Positions 8,930 through 36,429 of a stretch of DNA of 64,000 nucleotides are shown in pieces; the first letter of the stretch is position 1, and the number at the start of each line of letters is the position of its first letter. The notes beneath the pieces were generated by a model that was not told where the DNA came from, did no database searches, and saw only the letters and a program-made list of their open reading frames with translations. Position numbers and translations under genes: made by a program. The stretch covers positions 18,059,633 through 18,123,632 of the forward strand of contig NC_089274.1 of the NCBI RefSeq assembly GCF_963678975.1, written 5' to 3'. The stretch is from Dysidea avara. Taxonomy: Eukaryota > Porifera > Demospongiae > Dictyoceratida > Dysideidae.

Positions 8930-11900
8930 CATCACAAGTTATTCTGTAGGGAGTTCAGCTGCAAACAGTTAATCTTATAGACAGTTCAGCAAGAAGACAG
9001 TCACCATGTGGAGAGTTATGCAAATATATCACTATAGAGATTCAGAACATTACAAGTCACACTGAAGAAAGTTCAGTTATAAACAAGTCATGCACTGTGT
9101 AGAGAATTCAGCTACAATTAAGTCACTCTCTAGAGAATTCAGTTACACAGAATTCAGCTACACACAAGTCACTGTGGAGAGAGTTCAGCTACAAACAAAG
9201 TACCCTTTAGAGTGATCAGCTACAAACAAAACACTTTGCAGGGTGTTCAGCTGCAACAAATCAACCTTTAGAGCAATCAGCAATGAACAAATCTACCTGT
9301 AGAGAGATAAGCTAGAAACAAATCACCCTGTAGAGAGTTCAGCTACAAAAAATCACCCTGTAGAGACATCAGCTAGAAACTAGACACAATGTAAGGAGTT
9401 CAGCTACAAGCAATCACCCTGTAGAGAGTTCAGCTACAAAAAAATCACCCTGTAGAGACATCAGCTACAAACTACACACAATGTAAGGAGTTCAGCTACA
9501 AATAAATCACCCTGTAGAGAGTTCAGATAAAACAAATCAACCTGCAGAGAGATCAGCTACAAACAAATCACCTTTTAGATAGTTCAGCTACAAACAAATT
9601 ACTTTGTAGAGAGATCGGCTACAAACAAATCAACCTGCAGAGAGATCAGCTATACACAATTCAACTTGTATAGAGATCAGCTACAAACAAATCACCCTGT
9701 AGAGAGATCAGCTACAAACTAGACACAATGTAAGGAGTTCAACTACAAGCAAATCACCCTGTAGAGAGTTCAGCTACAAACAAACCAACCTGTAGAGCAA
9801 TCAGCTAGAAACAAATCACCCTGAAGAGAGGTCAGCTACAAAAAATCACCCTGTAGAGATATCAGCTAGAAACAAATCACCCTGAAGAGAGGTCAGTTAC
9901 AAAAAATCACCTTGTAGAGAGATCAACTACAAACAAAACACTTTGCAGAGAGCTCAGCTACAAACAAATCAACCTGTAGAGAGATCATCTAGAAACAAAT
10001 CAACCTGCAGAGTGATCAGCTACAAACAAATCAGCTTGTAGAGAGATCAGTTACACACAAATCAACCTGTAGAGAGATAAGCTAGAAACAAATCACCCTG
10101 TAGAGAGTTCAGCTAAAACAAATCAATCTGCAGAGAGATCAGCTACATACAAATCACCATATAGATAGCTCAGCTACAAACAAATTACCTTGTAGAGAGA
10201 TCGACTACAAACAAATAACCCTGCAGAGAGATCAGCTACACACAAATCAACTTGTATAGAGATCAGCTACAAACAAATCACCCTGTAGAGAGATCAGCTA
10301 CAAACTAGACACAAAGTAAGGAGTTCAGCTACAAGCAAATTACCCTTTAGAGAGTTCATCTACAAACAAATCAACCTGTAGAGCAATCAGCTAGAAAAAA
10401 ATCACCCTGAAGAGAGGTCAGCTACAAAAATCACCCTGTAGAGAGATCAGCTAGAAACAAATCACCCTGTAGAGAGTTCAGCTACAAGCAAAACACCCTG
10501 TAGAGAGTTCAGCAACAAAGAAACCACCATGTAGAGAGTTCAGCTGCAAACGAATCACCTTATAGAGAGTTCAGCTACAAACAAATTACCTTGTAGAGAG
10601 ATCGGCTACAAATTAATCAACCTGCAGAGAGATCAGCTACACTCAAATCAACTTGTAGAGAGATTAGCTACAAACAAATCACCCTGTAGAGAGATCAGCT
10701 AGAAACTAGACACAATGTAAGGAGTTCAGCTACAAGCAAATCACCCTTTAGTGAGTTCAGCTACAAAACAATCAACCTGCAGTGAGATCACCTACAAAAA
10801 AGCACCTTGTACAGAGTTCAGCTACAAACAAATTACCTTGTAGAGAGATCGTCTACAAACAAATCAACCTGTAGAAAGATCAGCCACACACAAATCACCC
10901 TGTAGAGAGATCAGCTAGAAACTAGACACAATGTAAGGGGTTCAGCTACAAGTAAATCACCCTGTAGAGAGTTCAGCTAAAACAAATCAACCTGCAGAGA
11001 GATCAGCTACAAATAAATCACCTTATAGACAGTTCAGTTACAAACAAATTACCTTGTAGAGAGATCGGCTACAAATTAATCAACCTGCAGAGAGATCAGC
11101 TACACACAAATAAACTTGTAGAGAGATCAGCTACAAACAAATCACCCTGTAGAGAGATCAGCTAGAAACTAGACACAATGCAAGGAGTTCAGCTACAAGC
11201 AAAATCACCCTTTAGTGAGTTCAGCTGCAAACAAATCAACCTGCAGTGAGATCACCCACAAAAATGCACTTGTACAGAGTTCAGTTACAAACAAATTACC
11301 CTGTAGAGAGATCAGGTAGAAGAATTCACCTTGTAGAGAGTTCAGCAACAAAGAAACCACCATGTAGAGATTTCAGCTGCAAACAAATCACCCAGTAGAA
11401 AGATCAGCTAGAAGAAGTTACCTTGTAGAGAGTTCAGTTACAAAGAAACCATCATATAGAGAGTTCAGCTACAAAGAAATTACCCCATAGAGAGTTCATC
11501 TAGAAGAAGTCACCTTGTAAAGAGTTCAGCTACAAAGAAACCATCATGTACAGAGTTCAGCTACAAAGAAACCACCATGTAGAGTGTTTAGCTGCAAAAA
11601 ATTACCTGTAGAGAGTTCAGCTAGAAACAAATCACCCTGTAGAGAGATCAGCTAAAAGAGGTCACCTTGTAGAGAGTTCAGCTACAAAGAAACCACCACA
11701 TAAAGAGTTCAGCTGCAAATAAATCACTTGTAGAGAGTTCAGCTACAAGTAAATCCCCCTGTAGAGGGATCAGCTAGAAGAAGTCACCTTGAAGAGAGTT
11801 CAGCTACAAAGAAACCATCATGCAGAGAGTTCAGTTACAAACAAATCACCCTGTAGAGAGATCAGCTAGAAGAAGTTACCTTATAGATAGTTCAGCTACA

Positions 11901-12595
11901 ACAATTCACCCTGTAGAAAGATCAGCTAGAAGAAGTCACCTTGTAGAGTGTTCAGTTACAAAGAAACCATTATGTAGAGAGTTCAGCTGCAAACAAATCA
12001 CTCTGTAGAGAGTTCAGCTACAAAGAAACCGCCATGTAGAGAGTTCAGCCTCAAACAAACCACCTTGTAGAGAATTCAACTACAACAAATCACCCTGTAG
12101 AGAAGAAGTTACCTTGTAGAGAGTTCAGCTACAAAGAAACCATCATGTAGGGAGTTCAGCTACAAAGAAACCACCATGTAGAGAATTTAGCTGCAAACAA
12201 ATCACCTGCAGAGAGTTCAGCTAGAAACAAATCACCCCGTAGAGAGATCAGCTGGACAAAGTCACCTTGTAGAGAGTTCAGCTACAAAGGAACCATCATG
12301 TAGAGAGTTCAGCTGCAAACAAATCACCCTGTAGAGAGTTCAGCTAGACGAAGTCACCTTATGGAGAGTTCAGCTACAAAGAAACCATCATGTAGAGAGT
12401 TCTGCTACAAACAAACCACCATGTAGAGAGTTTAGCTGCAAACAAATCACCTGTAGAGAGTTCAGCTAGAAACAAATCACCCTGTAGAGAGACCAGCTAG
12501 AAGAGGTCACCTTGTAGAGAGTTCAGCTACAAAGAAACCATCCTGTATATAGTTCAGCTACATTTCAAGTCACCCAGTAGAGAGATCAACTGCAA
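8930..12595. repeat. 31-bp satellite array, main block
   Basis: About 118 tandem copies of the 31-bp unit with core GAGAGTTCAGCTACAA. Variants alternate (ttcagctac, atcagctag, atcggctac), and higher-order blocks repeat, for example the groups containing 'actagacacaatgtaagg' at about 9377, 9472, 9720, 10306, 10702, 10920 and 11167. From 11697 the array copies the left block at 1-905 almost base for base. Confidence 0.95.
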
Positions 12596-12807
12596 AAAAA
12601 TATCCTGTGGGGAATAATGGGCATGTAATAAACATATGTATATAATTTGTATAATTACTAATAAAATCAAAAACAATTGAAGCATTAAAAATCTTCTTTA
12701 AGTTTTTTTCTTCTTCCTGTGGTAAAGAAAAAAACACATGGGTTAAAAAAGCCCCAAAGCCAGCCATAGGCCGGCTTTGCAGTATACAAATACAAAAAGA
12801 AGTGATA

Positions 12808-13131
12808 TCTAATCAAAAACAGCCAAGCTGTAAAAAAAGGTGCGGCCCCCAAAAAGGCCATGGTGAAAAAAGATGTGAAATCCAAGGTGGCGGCCAAGAA
12901 ATGGCTGTGATGGTAGGTTAATGGTTACATTTTAATAACGACAATTCAGGTGAATTTTGTGCCGCTTGGTCTTGGCACCAAATTCACCTGAATTGTCGTT
13001 ATTAAAATGTAACCATTAACCTACCATCACAGCCATTTCTTGGCCGCCACCTTGGATTTCACATCTTTTTTCACCATGGCCTTTTTGGGGGCCGCACCTT
13101 TTTTTACAGCTTGGCTGTTTTTGATTAGATT
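12808..13131. repeat. Near-perfect foldback
   Basis: The left arm (from tctaatcaaaaacagccaag) and the right arm (to cttggctgtttttgattaga) pair over about 150 bp each, with a loop of about 10 bp near 12965-12974. Both arms are also homologous to the compound foldback at 1113-1650. Open frames reading MAATLDFTSFFTMAFLG on both strands come from this symmetry and are not genes. Confidence 0.9.
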
Positions 13132-13132
13132 A

Positions 13133-13246
13133 GTTGTAACATGGGCACTTGTGATTTGCCTGAAATATACACACTCGCACTCGGGCTGCGCCCTCGTGCT
13201 TGTGTGTATATTTCAGGCAAATCACTCGTGCCCATGTTACAACTAC
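13133..13246. repeat. Adjacent second foldback
   Basis: gttgtaacatgggcac at the left pairs with gtgcccatgttacaac at the right through arms of about 50 bp, with a GC-rich tip near 13180-13192. It abuts the previous foldback directly. Confidence 0.9.
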
Positions 13247-14598
13247 TACATATACACCCCTTCAACAAATGTTTCACAAGCTGCTGTTCTAGTATGTAGT
13301 AACCAATGCTTCGTACTTCGTAATGCACTTTACCGAATTGAATTTCATCCAGTATTTATTGAAATACGCGAAATCAAAGTTTGAGAAAGAAAAAAAAACT
13401 AGAAACACACGTAGCTAGTAATAAGTATATATAGTTAGGTAATAAGTAGTAGCATGGTGTAGTTTTCAGTATGTACGTATGTTTCTAGTTACTGTAATAA
13501 AAAAAATAAAATAAAGTTTGAGAAATAAAATTCCCCAATGGGAGCCCATACAAAAATTCTGTACAACATAATGTATGGGAAAACACGGGATTTTACAGCA
13601 CCACTTGTAGTCAAATGTTACCTACAGATGTATACGAGTATACCAGAGTAGAATACTCTCCTCAGTATACTTATATTATGCACTCTTGCTTAATTTGATG
13701 TAAGGAAATTGTAGTGTACTACGTACACTTTACTTGCATGGGTAATGCTCCACATATAATGCATGTTGTATGAAGAAGGTAGTTGCACAGTTCATTGTAG
13801 GGCTATAATAAATAAATAAATGGGTACTAGTTAAGGATTTTAGTATTCGGATAGTAAAATTGGTACCAAGTAATCGTTGAGAACATGTGATCTAATATTA
13901 ATGAGCTCACATGATGCATTTGTTATCTGGCAGTGACGCTGTGGAGTTTGATTGAAGCATTTTGGTTGTCAAGAACATTTACTGGGTACTTTAATGCAGT
14001 GCATTATCATCACTGTTATTTAAAAGCTTTAAACTGCATATGATATGCTTCGATATAGGTATGGTAAGTATTTGTGATTACTTGATCATCAATGCTAGAG
14101 AGTACTCGAATACTAAAAATCCATGATCGTTTCAACCCTAGTTCCTTGTATTGGAACCACCAGAATACAATTACGTGGTCTTGCTATTGTGCATCTTAGC
14201 TACCTTCTGGACCTACAGTGCAATCACTACAATGTGATGGTCTTATTAATGAGGTCATGAAGTATGCCTCAGTTTGGTCACTGCCCATACAAAGACCACA
14301 TTGTAATAGTGAGTTAGTAGTTATACTCCATTCATTGTCTAGCATACACACTATGAACATTTCCTAACAGGGATGTCACATAGACACAGGAATATCTGCA
14401 ACTGCCATATCAAACTATTGTCCAGTCAAAGTATTCCCCAATGTGGAACTTTTCCAAGTGTTTCAATTGTGTTTACACTTTTCAATTGTGGGTTTCAGAC
14501 TTCATCCTTGACTGTAGCACAAACTTAGCAGCCTTAGCCTTTGACTGCAGATACAGATTAACCATTCAACTACAGGTCAGCACTTGCATTCCTTCTAC
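13247..14598. other. Intergenic, no gene seen
   Basis: AT-rich sequence with no coding region I can support. An imperfect inverted pair (atcactacaatgtgatggtc near 14222 versus gaccacattgtaatagtgag near 14294) suggests a decayed foldback. Confidence 0.5.
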
Positions 14599-14623
14599 CC
14601 CCCCCCCCCCCCCCCCCCCCCCC
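14599..14623. repeat. Poly-C tract
   Basis: A run of about 25 C flanked by cttctac and aactcgtg. Homopolymers like this are prone to slippage and to assembly length error. Confidence 0.95.
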
Positions 14624-14743
14624 AACTCGTGTTAATTTTTACTTTCTGGTTTATAGTGTAGTGTATCTAGCAACTCACGAAACTACTGTCATGTATGTTG
14701 GTATACCCTGCTTACCATCTCTAGCGAAGTCCCGGCGATGCTG

Positions 14744-16475
14744 GCATTATTATTATTATTAATACTTTACAGAACTGTACAGATCAATAAACAAAATTAA
14801 ACTATATTTAAGAGCTTATAACAATTAAATTACAGAACTGAAGGTCTACCAGTGTCTTGCACTGGTAGCCATAATTAATTACTTACAAATTACAATAAGC
14901 TATATAACTACAAATAATAATTACAAGGGGTAGCTATAAAGAGTACAATTAAAGAATAAAATAGTTTGTAGGAGCTGGAATGTTTAAACATTTGGAACAG
15001 GGGCAACGTAAATAAAAAGTACATAGGTTATTACTGTCAAAATTGTTAACAAAATGATTCCAAAAATAATTCTTGAGTTTGAATTTGATAGTTAGGAGGG
15101 TTTGGGATAAGTCAATTAATGGTAAGCTGTTCCACAATCTGGGTATACGGTAGAAGTAGGAATTCATTACACTGTTTTTAGATGCTATCATGTGTCTAAG
15201 TTTGTAACCTGCTGATCTTGTGGGTCCAGAGATAAATTCTACAAAGTTTAATATGTTGAACTTTTCAGATGGAAATTTTACTGATTTTATAAAAAACATG
15301 ATGTCAGCTAAATCGTAAATATATATATACATCAGTGGAAGAAGTTTCAGTCTCAAAAGCCTTTCTTTGTAGTTACTGGTGTAGTCATTAAGAATATATT
15401 TGGTTGCCCTCTTTTGTACTCTTTCTAACAGTTCAATATCAGATAGTAAATATGGTTTCCACAAGCAAGAACAATACATTAAAGTAGATCTAATCATTGA
15501 AACATACAGATTCTTCCTAGTCTCCAAACAGTAACTTTCCTTAAATATGCGGCGAAGTAATCCAAAAGATTTATAAGCTTTAGAAGTAATGTCTTGATAG
15601 TGTAATCTACATGATAAACTATCAGAGAAATAGATACCAAGATCTTTACAGCTATCAGAGCAAGGAATGGTATTTCCATTGATGGTATAAAATGAATTAA
15701 ATATGTTGTGATAACGTAAAAATATAAATTTTGGAACACTGAAGGCAAGGTTATTGTTATTACTCCAATGAGAAACTGATGACAAATCTTCTTGAAATCT
15801 ATGGATGTCCAACTCAGACTTTATTTTCATAAAGCACTTTGTATCATCAGCAAAGACAAACATATTTGATGAATGAATAGCAGAGGGAAGGTCATTAATG
15901 TAAATTAGAAAGAGTAAGGGGCCAAGTATACTCCCCTGTGGTACACATGACAATACAGGTAAGCAATTAGACAAACAGTTGTTGATAGAAACACATTGTA
16001 CCCTATTGCATAGGTATGATTTAAACCACTTCCAAAGAGTTCCAGTGATCCCAATGTTCCAGAGTTTCACCAATAGTTGATTGTGCGGCACACTGTCAAA
16101 AGCCTTTCGAAAGTCTATGTGAACAACGTCCACTTCATCCTTGGAAGTTATCAGTTGGTGGTGATATAAAAGTAATTGTTGTAGGGTTGATGAGTTACTC
16201 TGGAAACCAAATTGACAAGGGGTAATACACTTAGCCACAGTACCAATCATCTTAACATATATCAGGTCTTCTAACACTTTTGAAACATTGCATAACAAGG
16301 AAATGGGTCGGTAATTTTTGACAGATGTCTTATCAGCATTTTGTAAATTGGAGTAATCTTATGTGTCTTCCATTCAGTTGGAATTACACTGGTGTTTAAG
16401 CTGGTGGTAAATAGGTGAAACAGTGGTGCCACAATTATAGATAATACACCCTCCTGGTACTGTGGTAGTGTATTA
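14744..16475 (-). mobile_element. LINE, 5'-truncated, with RT domain
   Basis: A minus-strand open frame of 449 residues (14949-16298) carries reverse-transcriptase motifs in order: CQFGFQSNSST, DVVHIDFRKAFDSVPH, LSCVPQGSILGPLLFLIYI and the catalytic FVFADDTK. The post-RT region YSMIRSTLMYCSCLWKPY and LLERVQKRATKYIL follows, with a Cys-rich tail CPCSKCLNIP. Upstream the frame continues one base shifted (EWKTHKITPIYK, to about 16475) across a lost A, so the ORF is broken, and the endonuclease is absent. The 3' end has a hairpin (ctaccagtg...cactggtag near 14850-14873) and a (TAA)n tail at 14744-14762. The type is CR1/L2/RTE-like non-LTR and the family is not fixed. Confidence 0.9.
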
Positions 16476-16542
16476 AAGGAGCACTCTAATGACTAAGCGC
16501 TGCGTTATTATTTTGAGACGCCACATCAAGTTGGGTGAATAT

Positions 16543-16908
16543 CAGGGACGGCGGAAAAGGGGGGGCTGCAGCCCCTGTGAAAAAAATTATGGAGGGGCTT
16601 AGCCCCCCCTGAAAATATCTGTAGCTGTGATGGAGAACCTAGCTTAATAGCATCATTCGAGATACTCTAATAGAGCAGTCAAGATCGATATACTCTAATA
16701 GAGCAGTCACAGTATTCTTTATAAGGAGCAGTGTAGCAAGCTACGTATGTAGTTATAAATAAGGAGATATAGTGTAGTTGGTAGAGGGCAACTATTACCA
16801 GCAGGTAATGACTTTTTTTTTTTTTTGGTCTACTTACAACTAACAACTAGGCCATGGCATCACCTAGCTAGACCCCCCCCCTAAATATAGGTGTCTCCGC
16901 CGTCTCTG
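16543..16908. mobile_element. hAT-type MITE, 366 bp
   Basis: The element starts CAGGGACGGCGGA and ends TCCGCCGTCTCTG. An exact 8-bp duplication GTGAATAT lies at 16535-16542 and 16909-16916, diagnostic of hAT insertion. The interior has two copies of the dispersed motif TACTCTAATAGAGCAGTC (16663-16680, 16691-16710). The segment that follows, down to a poly-T run, is homologous to the inverted interior of the MITE at 43841-44189. The right flank (gcgaaggggcgggc) matches the terminus of another MITE seen at 61230-61252. Confidence 0.9.
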
Positions 16909-17132
16909 GTGAATATAGCGATACCCTAACCTTTTTTTTGCGAAGGGGCGGGCGGCGAATTCAACTTAGTATCATAGAAGATGTATAGCTGCGTATTGTA
17001 ATATCATAGACTAATCCCTGGGGTTAGTATATATGATACTATTTCCTGCAAGGAAGAATTAATGCATGGCTTTTGGCAACTGAGTACCGATTGGAGTAAA
17101 TCAATCAATTAACGAAGTATATATTTAGCCGG

Positions 17133-17584
17133 TACCGGTTTGCAAACACTATTAACGGCTATTGTGCCGGCACTAGTAGGTTGCCCCGAGCATTCAACTT
17201 TAGGGCACGCGTCTAGTATATACTCATATGCAATGTTTGTAACGATTATACCACCGGTGCTGCAGCTAGTCAAATTCTTTAGTTTCTACGTTATAAACAT
17301 CCGACTGAAGTGAACAGGAGTGAAGAAGAAACCAAAGCTGAACCCTAGCCTACCCCTAACGCTAAGGAACTACTTTTCGCATCCCCTCAGTAAAGTTGAA
17401 TGCTCGGGGCAACCTATATACGGATGCCCGGGTTCGAACCCTCGCTTAGACAACTTTTTTTTTTCGCTTTCTTAGGTTTTTTGTACAAGTTTTTTTTTAA
17501 TGCACGTAACATTCTAAGTATTATACCCTCCACTGCCGGCAAAATAGCCGGCAAAACAGTGTAACCGGTACCGGCTCTATATAA
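17133..17584. repeat. Foldback with GCCGGTACCGG ends
   Basis: The outer arms read tagccggtaccggttt at the left and aaccggtaccggct at the right. An inner pair, aggttgccccgagcattcaa (17189) and ttgaatgctcggggcaacct (17396-17415), is exact. A tRNA-like T-arm string gggttcgaaccc occurs at 17430-17441, but no complete tRNA fold could be drawn. No coding region. Confidence 0.75.
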
Positions 17585-17589
17585 CCTGC

Positions 17590-18440
17590 CATCAATTAAC
17601 AGGCATATAGCCATCACAATAAGAAATATAATATTTCCCAATTTTACCACTCGATCAGATATTCATGGCTACTGATTTTATGCATGCATATTTATGTATG
17701 ACATGTATCAGTATTTGTACTATCACCATGTGCTTTACGCCTTTACCTCTTGTAATAATTCAACATTTAAATTAGAAAAATTACCCTTCAATAGTAAGTA
17801 TAATTTGATTTGATAATGACTTTACAGTACTGCGCATGCATACAGGTGTATGATAATTACAATCAATGGTATTGGGGGTACAGTATTGAAGGTCCACTAG
17901 CTCTGAGCTATAAGCAGCCATTAATTTTACATTTGTGCTCTACTAAGTGGATCAAATTGTGGTAGGCAGGTGAGTCATTAATTAGTATTAGTATTAATTA
18001 AAGGACAATGTACAAACAAAGGAGTTGATAGGCTAAGAGTCTTTTGTTCTGTCCATATCCAATGTTTAATCAGTAGTCAGTTGTAATAGTTGTTATGTGT
18101 TGTGTGTTGCTTTGTATAAGTGTTGCTGTGTATGTGTTTGTAATGTTACATGTACTTCAGTACAGAAGAATGGTTTTGCCGGGTACTGTGAGTTTAAATA
18201 ATAAATCAACGGTAATACCTGATACCAATACCTGATTTGTGTCCCAAACTGTTTACAAATATAGCTACTGCTTGGTTGACCCATTGACCTGAACATTAAT
18301 TACACATAATCATGACCACATCAACACATACATGAAGTAGTGATAAAAAATATTATGAACCATATACACCTTATTACCCTAGCATTGTTTTATCTGCCAT
18401 ACAATTCCATTTCTCCATGCATCGATGGGTAGCTATTATA
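17590..18440. other. Intergenic, no gene seen
   Basis: AT-rich sequence with scattered short open frames that show no domain, periodicity or splice pattern. Confidence 0.4.
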
Positions 18441-18446
18441 GAGTTA

Positions 18447-18690
18447 ACCTGTCCTCTCAACTCAAGATAACATTGAATCTGCACGTTGTCGAAAGCAACA
18501 GAAACCAGAATATTTACAACTGTTTGCTGAATTGGATCGTTTAAACATCTCTAACTATTACACAACTGTGGAAGTCAGTGTTTGGGTCACTATTGAATGA
18601 AATGGCCAGAACATCAATCTCCGCATCTCAGAGGATCATTTTAGGTAGGAACAATAAACAATGGACCATCAACCCTGACTTATAGTGTGT
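18447..18690 (+). mobile_element. Retroelement C-terminal fragment (decayed)
   Basis: One frame reads SARCRKQQKPEYLQLFAEL, then DRLNISNYYTTVEVSVW. After a frameshift another reads SISASQRIILGRNNKQWTI. This pairing (a KQ-rich segment, ELDRLxISNYYTTVE, then SxSQRxxLxRNNxxW) resembles what I recall from the C-terminus of repetitive reverse-transcriptase-encoding genes in invertebrates. Stops separate the parts, so it is a relic. Confidence 0.45.
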
Positions 18691-18699
18691 TTTTAGCAT

Positions 18700-20030
18700 G
18701 TAGGTACTAACATAGTTTACCTTGCCATGCCCACAAATGGATCTACTGTGTGGATATGATATGTGGTAACATGTTTGTCTGAGGATTCACATACTGTTTG
18801 TTTGTGGTATTTTTGTACACTTCATCATAATCATGATGGTTTTCTCCTTAGCTACAAACATGTCATCAATCATAGATCTTCTAAGAAACATCATAATCCA
18901 AAGACTGCAGCACAAGTTGCTGTCAGCTGTAAAGCTTTAATAATAAAAATGTTCCAGAAAAGCGAGGATATATATCACAGTAGTTGGGGGTGCAGCATGC
19001 AAATGGTAAATGTCAGATTGTAGAAGTCAGCAGCTGTAGCTACAGTATATATAGATGGCAAGAGTGGGGGTCCAGAAATTTTGGTGACAGGTTTCAGATA
19101 ATTTTCTTTTTGCATGCACACTTAAATCTGGGGGTTGGGGAGATGCTCCCCCAGGAAGTTTTTAGAAATTTCGAGATTGAATCATTATCTGGTAACAATT
19201 TTCACTTTAAAATTGACATTTTAAGCATAGGCTGCTTCTGCTGGCATAGTATCAGGAGCAGGCTAAAGCGTGGGTGAAAGACTAATGTTACATGAGTTGA
19301 AGCATACAACAGACACATAAATGCCATTCTGGGGGGTCTAGGGCCTTGGGGCATGCTCCCAGGAAAAATTCAGGTTTTAAACCACTCTGAGATATGATTT
19401 TGGACTATTTTACTGTGTTGGTACAAGTAAACTAAGTAACTTTCAAAATGTGACTGTTCTATTATAGTTGACTGCTCAATTAGAGTATTAACCTTTACTA
19501 ATTAATGCATAATTGCCTGAATATCCTTTACCAGTTTCTGGAAACCTCAGAAACCACCCTGGATCACACTGAGAGGTGTCATGCAGGTTTAGTATAGTGC
19601 GGTTCATGCATGGAATGATTCAGCCAGCTAGTGCTCATTGTGGTATGCTTATACATAGTTATAGAAAAAGTGCATTCATTAAAGTATGTAGATGCAAGTG
19701 ATATGATTCACTGAAATATACACAATCGAGTTAACTATGTAACTTTTTAATTGGCTACCAATTGCAACTTATATAGTTGTATTTTTAACTCTGAACTTAT
19801 AGTTGTATTATTAAACTTTGTAGCTGTGCTTTACCAATACATGCATATCATGTGGTTGGTGAAATTTGTCAACTAATGCATGCTACCCATAGCTAGTTAT
19901 AGCTACTCTTATAGAAAAGGCAGAATTAAGAGGTGTCAACTTAGTCTTAGATAAATGAGAAACTGGAGCAAGCTGAACTGGTATATGTTTCAAGCTTCAA
20001 AAGTCTTGACATGGCTAGCTAAATTAAAAG
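18700..20030. other. Intergenic repeat debris
   Basis: No gene is supported. A repeat typified by ggggcatgctccc and 'aggaaattttt' appears twice, near 19130-19165 and 19335-19365. The dispersed motif occurs twice, diverged, at 19451-19489. A related GC-rich string recurs at 35566. Confidence 0.45.
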
Positions 20031-20044
20031 ACATTCTTAACCAC

Positions 20045-20560
20045 CCCTAACAATGGATTTGACATCAATAATTTCATTAAATTTGCAACTGGTCACACAC
20101 ATCTATAGCTTCTGGAAACAAGCTACTCCAAACAAGATCACCTGACAATTCCACTAGTAATTTCTATTTTAACCGGCTTCCTCGCATCTGGAACGCCCTT
20201 CCCATTATCAACTACCAGGACAACCCACTCAAGATAAAGACCAAACTTTTAGATTATCTGTGGAATCATTTCACGGCCAATTTCACCTCCAACAACACCT
20301 GCTCTTTTTCATTTCTATGTCCATACTCAAAGTGTTCAAAGATCCCTCACCAACCTAACTTCAACTCCCTTTAACTGTTAATTTCCCCCCTTTAAGTAAT
20401 CAAGTAAGTAAACTTTGTAGCTAATTACTACTACAATTTAGCTTCTGCATCATGGCCACTGACACAGGATGTCAGTGGACCATCAGTGTGCTGCCACGTG
20501 TCCCGATTCTATCATACCAACATCTGCATTATTATATTATTATTATATTATATTAAAAAA
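20045..20560 (+). mobile_element. LINE 3' fragment
   Basis: A plus-strand frame reads NFYFNRLPRIWNALPIINY, then LLDYLWNHFTANFTSNN and CPYSKCSKIP before a stop near 20372. It is collinear with the C-terminus of the LINE at 14744-16475 (FYRIPRLWNSLPLIDL, then KLKNYFWNHFVNNF and CPCSKCLNIP), so it is a second, diverged family member. A 3' stem (ccactgacac / gtcagtgg) and a TATTAT tail near 20530-20560 end it. Confidence 0.8.
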
Positions 20561-21273
20561 GTACATGAGCTGTGAATTTTGTATGCATGGAATAGCATGA
20601 TCACAAATTACAAACCCATAATATCAGATAAAAAAGCTCAGCACGATTATTTATATGCTTTAAACATATTTCAGAATGATGCAAGTCAGATCTCCCTGAA
20701 GATGTCAGAAGAATCCATATCATGCCAGATCTTACACCTAAAGAACAAGAATTGAAAAAAAAACTGGCTTTTTAAGATCCAGATTAGCTGAGACAAAAAA
20801 AAGAAGTATATTTCAGTTGTTTATAAAAATACTAAATGTTACTTTGATCTCCTTATTAATCATTATCTTACTAGTTACTTGCTACTGATAGTTTGTGTAT
20901 ACTATAGCCTTAAAGATATCTCAGTGGAAGATTGTGACCCAATTCAAGAAGATACATGGTAATGCAATTGCAAACAATCAAATGTTCTGCATTAGAATAA
21001 TGTACGTACTTGACAGCCACAACTGGAACAGTATGACTCTAAATCTGGCTTGCAGCTCTAGTCATGTCATATTTAGCTGCACAGTAATACTGAGGAGGAA
21101 GCCGGACATTTGCCCTAAATATCCCACACTAAATGTGCTGACCACTTTGGCTAATCAGCACAAATTATTTTAATTGTTATGATGTGTGATTGATGCAAAA
21201 TTACATAGAATATTGTGCATTAGAAAGAAACTATTTACAAATTATTAAAATAAAGTGCATTAACTCTGTGATA

Positions 21274-36217
<14,944 letters not shown>

Positions 36218-36429
36218 ATTGTGTTGCTTCTCTAACTAGGCCAGGGAAATTCAACCAGTTAGCTATTAGCTACGTACGTAAATCGTGGCAAAGACTAAGT
36301 GTTCGTCTCAACCGTATACGTACCTATATACTGAGTAGCAACTGAATCCGAGTGACCGCTTGCGGCTACTTCTTGATATAAAAGTCACGAAATATGGGGA
36401 AATTATTTCAAATACATTTAATTCACATT

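Noticed and set aside
8930-12595. Possible CRISPR array
   Set aside because: The repeats are contiguous 31-bp satellite units without unique spacers, in a eukaryotic context.
12685-13384. Identical proteins MAATLDFTSFF on both strands
   Set aside because: Caused by inverted-repeat symmetry, not duplicated genes.
17430-17441. gggttcgaaccc resembling a tRNA T arm
   Set aside because: No acceptor, D or anticodon stems could be arranged around it. It lies inside a foldback.
18763-19277. Two overlapping plus-strand frames of 86 and 97 codons
   Set aside because: Composition matches non-coding sequence. One contains the repeat with ggggagatgctcccc.
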